Assembly (NCBI GenBank): GCA_002402965.1
Contig: DHGW01000084.1
Coordinates: 15,455 to 65,265, forward strand
DNA: 49,811 nt
Reading direction: 5' to 3'
Origin: Bacteroidales bacterium UBA4788
Lineage (GTDB): Bacteria; Bacteroidota; Bacteroidia; Bacteroidales; VadinHA17
Made by a program: the position numbers and the translations under genes. This document shows, piece by piece, positions 1 to 7,388 of this stretch; the stretch's first letter is position 1, and each line of letters begins with the position of its first letter. A model generated the notes under the pieces. It was not told the DNA's origin and did not search any database. It was given only the letters and a program-made list of their open reading frames with translations.

Positions 1-1
1 G

Positions 2-817
2 GGGTGTGCAGGCGGTGTGCTCCTCTCATCCAACCGGTTCCTGGTGGCGGAAAGGCTTAGAAACAAAGCCCGTAATCTGCAATACGGGAAAAACGATGAC
101 AATGAAGGAGAATTTCCTGATATCGAAGCCTATAGCGAGTACCTGATGAATAAGGTCAGGATAACCGAGGAGATAAAACCCCGTTCAATGTACAGGCTCT
201 CCGGCGACCGCGACCAGGCCATGAGGATGATGAAACGGTCGCGCCGGCTGATGTGCTGGCTCCCGGGTACTGACTGCGGCCTCTGCGGCGCACCCTCCTG
301 CCAGGCCCTGGCGGAGGATATTGTCCGCCACAGGGGCGATATCTCGCAGTGCGTCTTCATCCGCGAGTCAAACATTGAAAAGGAACTGATGGACCCGGAG
401 ACTTGCCGGAGAGCTGCTGATCCGTATTTTACCTCACGTACCACCCGCAAGGTGGGCATGGGTCTCCCGCTGCTGCAGATGAACGCCGGCCTCTCCGGCG
501 GGGAGATGACAATCGATTCCGCTCCGGGGCGAGGAACAACCGTCATTACAACATTCGGCTACAGCAATATTGACAGACCTCCGCTTGGTGACGTGAGTGG
601 GACAATCGCACTGCTGATTCTCTCAAACCCCGGGATAAACATAATCTATAATCATCTCTGCGAAGGGATCATGTGGAGCATCTCAACCCGAGAAATAAAA
701 GAGGAACTGGGTGAGGATGCAGTCACAGACCTGACCATTGTCAGGTCACTCAGGGAGATCATAAATGAAAATGTTGCAGAGGTCAGAAATAATGAATCAG
801 GATATGACAAATATTAG
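2..817 (+). CDS. Fe-S protein of hydrogenase locus fused to a truncated GHKL ATPase (partial at left edge)
   Basis: The frame is open to the window edge (G-C-A-G-G before the GTG at 17), so the N-terminus is missing. Counting from that GTG, residues 1-120 look like the C-terminal part of the Fe-S protein found beside Bacteroidota and clostridial [FeFe]-hydrogenases, with a 4Fe-4S motif C87-x2-C90-x4-C95 and C112. From about residue 125 the sequence changes abruptly to the second half of a histidine-kinase-like ATPase (DPYFTSRTTRKVGMGLPLL, then a GRGT box). The N-box and the DxGxG box that should precede it are absent. In related loci, as I know them, these are two separate genes. Likely a deletion fusion, or an assembly artefact; ATP binding is probably lost. 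Role inferred: regulation or assembly of the downstream hydrogenase. Confidence 0.7.
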   Translation, partial: GCAGGVLLSSNRFLVAERLRNKARNLQYGKNDDNEGEFPDIEAYSEYLMNKVRITEEIKPRSMYRLSGDRDQAMRMMKRSRRLMCWLPGTDCGLCGAPSCQALAEDIVRHRGDISQCVFIRESNIEKELMDPETCRRAADPYFTSRTTRKVGMGLPLLQMNAGLSGGEMTIDSAPGRGTTVITTFGYSNIDRPPLGDVSGTIALLILSNPGINIIYNHLCEGIMWSISTREIKEELGEDAVTDLTIVRSLREIINENVAEVRNNESGYDKY

Positions 818-839
818 GAATTTAGTTACTTATAGGGGA

Positions 840-847
840 TAGATTTG
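840..847 (+). promoter_or_regulatory. candidate -7 promoter box for the hnd operon
   Basis: TAGATTTG fits the Bacteroidota -7 consensus TAnnTTTG and lies 46 nt before hndB. No good -33 TTTG stands 18 nt upstream, so this is only a candidate. Confidence 0.35.
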
Positions 848-893
848 CGGATTAAATCAGGCAAACATTCAATACAGATAAATATTATTTGAA

Positions 894-1286
894 ATGGAAA
901 GACTCAAATCACTTGCAGACTTAAAAAAGATTCGTGAGGATGCGCGCGTAAAGCTTGATCTGAGGGTCAAGGGAGACAATCCCGAAGGGCTCGTCCTGGT
1001 CAAGGTAGCAATGGCAACCTGCGGTATCGCATCGGGGGCCAAGCCAATCATGGACTTCTTCGTTGAGGAGCTTGACAAGAGAGGTATCGGCGCTGTCGTT
1101 ACCCAGACAGGATGCATGGGTTACTGCTATGCCGAGCCGACCGTTGAGGTCCAGCTCCCGGGCAGGGAGCCCGTCGTTTACGGCTTTGTCGACAAAAAGA
1201 GGGCCGATGAGATCATTGAGAAATACATCAAGAACGGTGAACTGGTTGAAGGCATCATACCGGTTAACTATGAAAAAATAGACTAA
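894..1286 (+). CDS. hndB: HndB-like thioredoxin-fold [2Fe-2S] subunit of NAD(P)-linked [FeFe]-hydrogenase
   Basis: 130 aa small ferredoxin-like subunit, expected to carry electrons within the soluble hydrogenase complex. The thioredoxin-like [2Fe-2S] fold is indicated by TCGIASGA (C43) and TGCMGYC (C74, C78). Only three cysteines are present in the whole protein, so a classical four-cysteine cluster cannot be formed by this chain alone. The gene is first of four co-directional hydrogenase genes, 19 nt before hndC. Position and motif make the family call firm; the cluster state is uncertain. Confidence 0.85.
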   Translation: MERLKSLADLKKIREDARVKLDLRVKGDNPEGLVLVKVAMATCGIASGAKPIMDFFVEELDKRGIGAVVTQTGCMGYCYAEPTVEVQLPGREPVVYGFVDKKRADEIIEKYIKNGELVEGIIPVNYEKID

Positions 1287-1305
1287 ACCAGGGAGGATAA
1301 GTATA

Positions 1306-3099
1306 ATGTCAAAATTCAGAATGCACCTTCTTGTCTGCGGAGGGACCGGTTGTCGCGCCTCGGAAAGCAGTCTCATACTTGAGAGTCTGAAGAGGGAACT
1401 TGAAGAAAAAGGCCTCGGCAGCGAAGTACAGGTGATAATGACCGGATGCTTTGGCTTTTGCGAAAAGGGACCCGTTGTGAAGGTTATGCCGGACAATACG
1501 TTTTATGTACAGGTCAAACCCGAGGATGCTGCAGTCATCGTGGCTGAACATGTCATCAAGGGAAGGCCTGTACAGCGTCTGCTCTATGTCGATCCCAAGA
1601 GCAAGGAACATGTAAGCGATTCAAAGCACATGGGGTTCTACCGGAAGCAGATCCGCATAGCACTGCGCAACTGCGGTTTCATCAACCCGGAGAACATTGA
1701 CGAGTACATTGCACGCGACGGTTATGAAGCTCTTGCCAAATGTGTCTCGGAGTACTCCGGTGCAGATGTCATCGATATCATTAAGAAATCAGGTCTTCGG
1801 GGCCGCGGTGGTGCGGGTTTCCCCACAGGACTGAAGTGGGAGATCGCATCAAAGAACAAGGCTGACCAGAAGTATGTGGTCTGCAATGCTGACGAGGGTG
1901 ACCCGGGTGCATTCATGGACCGGTCAGTGCTTGAAGGCGACCCCCACTCCGTACTTGAAGCAATGGCCATCTGCGGATATGCCATCGGGGCCTCCAAAGG
2001 GCTGATCTACATCAGGGCGGAATACCCGCTGGCAATCCAGCGCCTTAAGGTTGCTCTTGGCCAGGCACGCGAGTACGGCCTGCTGGGTAATAATATTCTG
2101 GGAAGCGATTTCGGCTTTGACATAGAGCTGCGATACGGCGCCGGAGCATTCGTCTGCGGCGAGGAGACAGCACTTATCCACTCGATGGAAGGCCACCGTG
2201 GCGAACCGACTAACAAACCCCCGTTCCCGGCAGAGAGCGGCTTCCTGGGCAAACCCTCCAACGTCAATAACGTTGAGACATATGCCAACATACCGGTAAT
2301 CATCACCAAGGGCTGGGAGTGGTTCTCATCCATTGGCACTGAGAAGTCAAAAGGAACGAAGGTATTTGCCCTCGCAGGCAAGATAAACAACGTGGGTCTC
2401 ATTGAGGTACCCATGGGAACAACCCTTCGCGAGATCATCTTCGAGATCGGCGGCGGCATAAAGAACGGCAAGAAGTTCAAAGCCGTGCAGACAGGAGGTC
2501 CTTCGGGCGGCTGCCTCACGGAAAAGCACCTCGATACACCGATTGACTTTGATAACCTGGTGGCTGTCGGATCAATGATGGGATCAGGCGGAATGATCGT
2601 CATGGACGAAGACGACTGCATGGTCTCCATCGCAAAATTCTTCCTTGAATTCACCGTGGAAGAATCTTGCGGAAAATGCGCACCCTGCCGTATCGGCAAC
2701 AAGAGGCTGCATGAGCTGCTGACCCATATAACAAAGGGCAACGGTACCATGGCCGACCTCGACCGGCTGAAGAACATGTGCAACGTCATCAAGGACACAT
2801 CGCTCTGCGGACTGGGACAGACATCACCCAATCCCGTGCTCTCAACCATGAATAACTTCATGGATGAGTATCTGGCACACGTCACAGAGAAGAGATGTCC
2901 TGCCGGACAATGCCGTGACTTGATGAAGTACTCCATCATCCTTGACAAGTGCGTCGGCTGTACCGCCTGCGCCAGGGGATGCCCTGTCAACGCCATCACC
3001 GGCGAACGCAAGGGTCCACACTTCATTGACCAGGAGAAATGCATCAAATGCGGAGCCTGCTTCGAGAAATGTAAATTTGGTGCTGTGCTAATCAACTAA
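1306..3099 (+). CDS. hndC: HndC: NuoF-like flavin/NAD(P)-binding hydrogenase subunit
   Basis: 597 aa diaphorase subunit that exchanges electrons with NAD(P)H through FMN in a soluble [FeFe]-hydrogenase. Domains in order: N-terminal thioredoxin-like [2Fe-2S] (C11, C16, C48, C52); NuoF core with the FMN-binding GRGGAGFPTG at 166-175 and the nucleotide-binding segment with NADEGDPGAF near 194; SLBB region; NuoF-type 4Fe-4S site C455-x2-C458-x2-C461 with C501; C-terminal 2[4Fe-4S] ferredoxin (C549/552/555/559 and C579/582/585/589). Full length for the bifurcating-type subunit. A purine-rich GGGAGGAT stretch precedes the ATG. It sits between hndB and hndD, 18 nt before the latter. Confidence 0.95.
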   Translation: MSKFRMHLLVCGGTGCRASESSLILESLKRELEEKGLGSEVQVIMTGCFGFCEKGPVVKVMPDNTFYVQVKPEDAAVIVAEHVIKGRPVQRLLYVDPKSKEHVSDSKHMGFYRKQIRIALRNCGFINPENIDEYIARDGYEALAKCVSEYSGADVIDIIKKSGLRGRGGAGFPTGLKWEIASKNKADQKYVVCNADEGDPGAFMDRSVLEGDPHSVLEAMAICGYAIGASKGLIYIRAEYPLAIQRLKVALGQAREYGLLGNNILGSDFGFDIELRYGAGAFVCGEETALIHSMEGHRGEPTNKPPFPAESGFLGKPSNVNNVETYANIPVIITKGWEWFSSIGTEKSKGTKVFALAGKINNVGLIEVPMGTTLREIIFEIGGGIKNGKKFKAVQTGGPSGGCLTEKHLDTPIDFDNLVAVGSMMGSGGMIVMDEDDCMVSIAKFFLEFTVEESCGKCAPCRIGNKRLHELLTHITKGNGTMADLDRLKNMCNVIKDTSLCGLGQTSPNPVLSTMNNFMDEYLAHVTEKRCPAGQCRDLMKYSIILDKCVGCTACARGCPVNAITGERKGPHFIDQEKCIKCGACFEKCKFGAVLIN

Positions 3100-3117
3100 A
3101 CACGAGGAAGATTGACG

Positions 3118-4896
3118 ATGGAAACAATAAAAATTACTATAGACAACAAACAGGTTGAGGTCGAGAAGGGAACAACCATCCTCAGTGCCGCACGCAAGAT
3201 GGGGATTGACATCCCCACCCTGTGCCACATGAGATTGGACGATCTGAACATAGAGAACAAACCAGGCGGCTGCAGGATATGTGTTGTGGAGGTCCAGGGA
3301 CGCAGGAACCTCTCTCCCGCCTGTATAACCAAATGCGATGACGGTACTGTGATTCGCACCCATACACCGAGGGTGATGAACGCCCGCAGGACAGTGATGG
3401 AGTTTATTCTCTCTGATCACCCCAAGGATTGCCTCATCTGCCCGAAGTCAGGCAGTTGCGAACTTCAAGATATGGCTAACAGGCTTGGCATAAGGGAGAT
3501 ACCCGGACAGGAGATAGCTGCAATGTCGACTTACAGGAAAGATACTTCTCCCTCTATCATACGCGACCTCGACAAGTGCATAATGTGCCGTCGCTGCGAG
3601 ATGATGTGCAACGATGTGCAAACTGTCGGCGCCCTCTCGGCCGTCAACAGAGGCTTCATGGCGGCCGTCGCTCCTGCCTTCGAGCAGAACCTCGAGCATT
3701 CACCATGTACCTACTGCGGCCAGTGCGTGGCTGTATGCCCCACAGGTGCCCTGACGGAGGTTGATCATACACGCGATGTACTGCGCGCCATCGTTGACCC
3801 GGCAAAGGTCGTTGTGGTTCAGACAGCGCCTGCAGTGCGTGCCGCCCTCGGGGAAGAGTTCGGGTTGAAACCCGGCACCCTCGTTACCGGCAAACTGGTC
3901 TCTGCACTGAAAGAGCTCGGATTTGACTATGTCTTCGATACCGATTTTGCAGCCGACCTGACGATCATGGAAGAGGGAACAGAACTGCTCAACAGGCTTG
4001 GCAAGTTCCTGAAAGGCGACGAGAACTCAAATATTCCTATACTTACCTCCTGCTGCCCGGGCTGGGTGAATTTCTTCGAACATAACTTCCCCGAGCTGAA
4101 GGACGTCCCGTCTACGGCCAAATCGCCGCAGCAGATGTTCGGTGCCATCGCCAAGTCCTACTTTGCCGATAAGATCAAGATCAACCGCAAAGACATGGTG
4201 GTTGTCTCAATCATGCCGTGCCTTGCCAAGAAATGGGAGGCCCAGAGACCTGAATTCTCCGTCGATGGCAACCCGGATGTCGACTTTTCCATCTCTACCC
4301 GCGAGCTGGCACACTTTATCAGGCAGGCAAACATCGACTTTGTCAACCTTCCTGATTCAGACTTTGACAGGCCTCTCGGTGAATCAACCGGCGCCGGTGT
4401 CATCTTCGGAAACACCGGAGGCGTCATCGAGGCTGCAGTGCGAACAGCCTATGAACTGTTCACCGGCAAGAAGCTTAGCCGCCTCGATTTCACAGAGCTG
4501 AGAGGAATGGAAGGTGTCAGACAGGCAACAATAGATTTCGACGGCTTTCCTCTTAATATCGGTATAGCTCACGGCCTGGGCAACGCCCGCAAGCTGCTTG
4601 AAGATGTCAAAGCCGGACGCTCGAAATTCCACGCCATAGAGGTGATGGCCTGCCCCGGCGGTTGCATCGGCGGTGGCGGTCAGCCACTCCACCACGGTGA
4701 CTCCTCAATCCTGAAGTCCAGGGCCAGAGCTCTGTATGAAGAGGACAAAAACAAGCCAATCAGGGTCTCACACGAAAACCCGTATATAATTCAGCTCTAC
4801 AAGGAATTCCTTGGCGAACCCAACAGCGAAAAGGCTCACCACCTGCTGCATACGCACTATTTTGACAGGAAGGCGAAGATTGTCGTCAAACCGTGA
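3118..4896 (+). CDS. hndD: HndD: catalytic [FeFe]-hydrogenase subunit
   Basis: 592 aa catalytic subunit that reversibly reduces protons to H2. From the N-terminus: [2Fe-2S] ferredoxin domain (C36, C52, C55, C69), His/Cys-ligated cluster (H101, C105, C108, C114), two 4Fe-4S clusters (C154/157/160/164 and C197/200/203/207), then the H-cluster domain with all three signatures: TSCCPGW (310-316), IMPCLAKK (C368) and the MACPGGCIGGGGQP stretch with C512 and C516. All H-cluster ligands are intact. I chose the ATG at 3118, with GAGGAAG seven bases before it, over an upstream in-frame TTG at 3112. The layout matches trimeric/tetrameric NAD-dependent, probably electron-bifurcating (group A3) enzymes. 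HydEFG maturases must lie elsewhere. Confidence 0.96.
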   Translation: METIKITIDNKQVEVEKGTTILSAARKMGIDIPTLCHMRLDDLNIENKPGGCRICVVEVQGRRNLSPACITKCDDGTVIRTHTPRVMNARRTVMEFILSDHPKDCLICPKSGSCELQDMANRLGIREIPGQEIAAMSTYRKDTSPSIIRDLDKCIMCRRCEMMCNDVQTVGALSAVNRGFMAAVAPAFEQNLEHSPCTYCGQCVAVCPTGALTEVDHTRDVLRAIVDPAKVVVVQTAPAVRAALGEEFGLKPGTLVTGKLVSALKELGFDYVFDTDFAADLTIMEEGTELLNRLGKFLKGDENSNIPILTSCCPGWVNFFEHNFPELKDVPSTAKSPQQMFGAIAKSYFADKIKINRKDMVVVSIMPCLAKKWEAQRPEFSVDGNPDVDFSISTRELAHFIRQANIDFVNLPDSDFDRPLGESTGAGVIFGNTGGVIEAAVRTAYELFTGKKLSRLDFTELRGMEGVRQATIDFDGFPLNIGIAHGLGNARKLLEDVKAGRSKFHAIEVMACPGGCIGGGGQPLHHGDSSILKSRARALYEEDKNKPIRVSHENPYIIQLYKEFLGEPNSEKAHHLLHTHYFDRKAKIVVKP

Positions 4897-4928
4897 GATC
4901 CGGGTTATAATCATTAAAAATCAAAGAG

Positions 4929-5411
4929 ATGTCAAGTATAAAGATAGAACTGAGACAGCAAGATATTGACAAGATCACCGAGATCTGTGATTCTTTCAAT
5001 AACGAACCCCTGGAGCTTATAAACGTCCTTCACAAGACGCAGGAACACTTCGGATATCTGCCCGCAGAGATTCAGGAAGTCATAGCCTCCAGGCTGAATG
5101 TATCCACAGCCCAGGTCTACGGGGTGGTTACCTTTTATTCCTTCTTCACGATGACACCAAAGGGCAAACACCCGATCAGCATATGCATGGGCACTGCATG
5201 CTATGTCAGGGGCGCTGAAAAGGTGCTTGACGAGTTCAAGAAGGAGCTCTCACTTCAGGTAGGACAGACAACTGCCGACGGCAAATTCTCTCTTTCAAGC
5301 CTGCGTTGCGTTGGTGCATGCGGACTGGCGCCGGTGGTCCTCGTCGGTGAAAAAACCTACGGGAGGGTCGCTCCCGATGATGTCAAAGCCATACTGAAGG
5401 AATATGCCTAA
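4929..5411 (+). CDS. hndA: HndA: NuoE-like [2Fe-2S] hydrogenase subunit
   Basis: 160 aa NuoE-family subunit. A helical N-terminal domain is followed by a thioredoxin-like [2Fe-2S] domain with ligands C86-x4-C91 (CMGTAC) and C127-x3-C131 (CVGAC). It partners HndC in electron transfer between NAD(P)H and the hydrogenase. It is the last gene of the operon, 32 nt after hndD, and a strong terminator follows within a few bases. Here hndA comes last, although in many relatives the NuoE-like subunit is first. Confidence 0.95.
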   Translation: MSSIKIELRQQDIDKITEICDSFNNEPLELINVLHKTQEHFGYLPAEIQEVIASRLNVSTAQVYGVVTFYSFFTMTPKGKHPISICMGTACYVRGAEKVLDEFKKELSLQVGQTTADGKFSLSSLRCVGACGLAPVVLVGEKTYGRVAPDDVKAILKEYA

Positions 5412-5443
5412 AAAAAGAGGCCGGGCAAACCGGCCTTTTTTTT
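5411..5443 (+). terminator. rho-independent terminator of the hnd operon
   Basis: GC-rich hairpin AGGCCGG-gcaaa-CCGGCCT followed by a T run and preceded by an A run that starts at the hndA stop codon. The flanking A and T runs allow it to work in both directions, which would also serve the convergent ygiQ gene. Confidence 0.9.
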
Positions 5444-5495
5444 AGGCAATAGGCAGTAGGCAGTAGTGAAAATTGGCCGTAGGCAATATTGCCTA
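5444..5495 (+). repeat. heptamer array (AGGCARY)3-AGTG plus 16-bp palindrome at ygiQ stop
   Basis: Three 7-bp units (AGGCAAT, AGGCAGT, AGGCAGT) run straight on from the hnd terminator T tract and end in AGTG. At 5480-5495 lies a perfect palindrome, TAGGCAATATTGCCTA, whose minus-strand TAG is the stop codon of ygiQ. The same unit recurs near 33345 and 36057-36156. Confidence 0.8.
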
Positions 5496-7241
5496 TTTCC
5501 TCTTCCCTCTGAAAAAATACCCCTTCTGCCTCCTCTTCTCCTCAATATCGCGCGCAACATAGACCTTTTTGCCGGTATAGGGGTCAAATCCAAGATAGTA
5601 CATCGCGGTGGCGAGGGTCATGGGCGTGGGCGTGAAGTCCTGCACCTGCTCCGGGTGCATCCCGAGGTCAGAGAGCTCCCGCGCCAGTTCACCCATCTTC
5701 TTATCCGTGGTGCCCGGGTGAGCTGAGATGAAGTAAGGAATGAGCTCGTACCGCAGCCCGTTAGTCTTGATTATCCCAAGAAACTTTTCCCGGAGCTTCC
5801 GGAAGTGCCTGAACGGGCTCTTTCTCATGAGATACAACACCTCATCGTCAGTGTGTTCCGGGGCTACCTTGAGTCTGCCGCTGGTATGGTTCACAATCAG
5901 CTCATTGAGGTACTTCTCCTCCGCCCTGCCTGCAGCCCTGTTGTACTCCTTCATCAGGAGGTCATACCTCACCCCGCTGCTTACAAAGGCCTTCTTAATA
6001 TAAGGAAGGGCGTTAACCCTGCGGTATAGCGATGTAAGCTCTGCATGAGAGGTTTCCAGGTTGTCACAGACCAATGGCCAGATGCATGAAGGCCTTCCGC
6101 ATTTCATGCAACGCTCGCTGTCCCTGCCAGCCATCCTGTACATGTTCGCCGAGGGTCCTCCGAGATCGGTCAGGTAACCCTTGAATCCCTCCATCCTGCT
6201 TATCTTATCCACCTCCCTTATGATGGAGTTCGAGGAACGGCTGCTGACGAACTTCCCCTGGTGGGCGGCGATGGCACAGAAGCTGCAGCCCCCGAAACAG
6301 CCGCGGTGAATATTCACCGAGAACTTTATCATCTCCCAGGCGGGTATGGCACCTTTCTTTTCATACCGTGGATGGGGTGCATAGTTGAAGGGCAGGTCGT
6401 ATACTGCATCAGCCTCCGTTTCCGTGGCAGGCGCAAGCGGCGGATTTATAACCACCACCGACTCACCACACTGCTCCGTAAGCCTGACAGGCCTCATGGT
6501 GTTGCTGGTCTTCTCAAAAAGGACGAAATTTTCCGAGTACGCTTTGCGCGAAGCAACAGCTTCATGACAGGGGTGCAACGCCTTGTCCTTCACCCCGGGA
6601 AGGGTTGGCAGCAGGGTCCCTGCAGGCCTTATATATGCCGACTGTGTAAGATCAGTTATCTCCCTGAAACTCTCACCACCCCTCACCCTTCGGGCCAGTG
6701 CCGCCACCGCCCTCTCTGCCATCCCGTAAATCAGCATGTCGGCACCGCTGGATATAAGTATCGAGGGCTCCAGGTGATCCTTCCAGTAGTCATAATGCAT
6801 AAGTCGTCTCATTGAAGCCTCAATTCCCCCTATCAGCACAGGGGTCGACGGGAAGAGCTTCTTCAGTATCTGCGTGTAGACAATGGTTGCGTTATCAGGC
6901 CTGAAGCCGGCTGTTCCGCCCGGGGTGTAGGCATCATCGGACCGGAGTCTCCTTGTCGCCGTGTAATGGTTCACCATTGAGTCCATGTTGCCGGCCGTGA
7001 CAGCAAAGAAACAGCGGGGCTCGCCCATCTTTGTGAAATCACGCAGGTCATCACGCCAGTTGGGCTGCGGCACAACCGCCACCCGCATGCTCTCTGCCTC
7101 GAGAACACGTGCTATGACTGCTGCTCCAAACGATGGATGATCAATATAAGCGTCACCTGTAAAAAGGATGACGTCGGGCCTGTCCCACCCCATGCTCTCT
7201 ACCTCCTTTACTGATGTGGGAAGCCAGTGTATATTGCTCAT
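5493..7241 (-). CDS. YgiQ-family radical SAM protein
   Basis: 582 aa from the ATG at 7241 (MSNIHWLPTS), the usual family start; a GTG five codons upstream is also possible. Radical SAM cluster motif C-x3-C-x2-C at about C315, C319, C322 (GCFGGCSFC), preceded by the YgiQ N-terminal domain with TGDAYIDHPSFG and followed by the TIM-barrel region and KVAPEH. The Lys/Arg-rich C-terminal tail YFFRGKRK is typical. The substrate of this family is unknown. The gene is convergent with the hydrogenase operon and its stop codon lies within a palindrome of the heptamer repeat type. Confidence 0.93.
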   Translation of the reverse strand: MSNIHWLPTSVKEVESMGWDRPDVILFTGDAYIDHPSFGAAVIARVLEAESMRVAVVPQPNWRDDLRDFTKMGEPRCFFAVTAGNMDSMVNHYTATRRLRSDDAYTPGGTAGFRPDNATIVYTQILKKLFPSTPVLIGGIEASMRRLMHYDYWKDHLEPSILISSGADMLIYGMAERAVAALARRVRGGESFREITDLTQSAYIRPAGTLLPTLPGVKDKALHPCHEAVASRKAYSENFVLFEKTSNTMRPVRLTEQCGESVVVINPPLAPATETEADAVYDLPFNYAPHPRYEKKGAIPAWEMIKFSVNIHRGCFGGCSFCAIAAHQGKFVSSRSSNSIIREVDKISRMEGFKGYLTDLGGPSANMYRMAGRDSERCMKCGRPSCIWPLVCDNLETSHAELTSLYRRVNALPYIKKAFVSSGVRYDLLMKEYNRAAGRAEEKYLNELIVNHTSGRLKVAPEHTDDEVLYLMRKSPFRHFRKLREKFLGIIKTNGLRYELIPYFISAHPGTTDKKMGELARELSDLGMHPEQVQDFTPTPMTLATAMYYLGFDPYTGKKVYVARDIEEKRRQKGYFFRGKRK

Positions 7242-7388
7242 TTCACCCTTTTTCACGCCGCCAAGTTACATAATATACCTAAATTGCTTTTGGATAAGAG
7301 CCAAAAGAGTTATCTTCATCAGTCCGGTAAACAGTCAGGGAAAGTGATGTAAACGGTGCAGGAAGTGATCAGATCATAAACCAGATAT

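Noticed and set aside
2007..3095. A 362-codon frame antisense to hndC
   Set aside because: hndC has full motif content on the other strand; the antisense translation has no recognisable domain.
3112..3117. TTG start for hndD
   Set aside because: It would sit only one base after the ribosome binding site; the ATG at 3118 has proper spacing.
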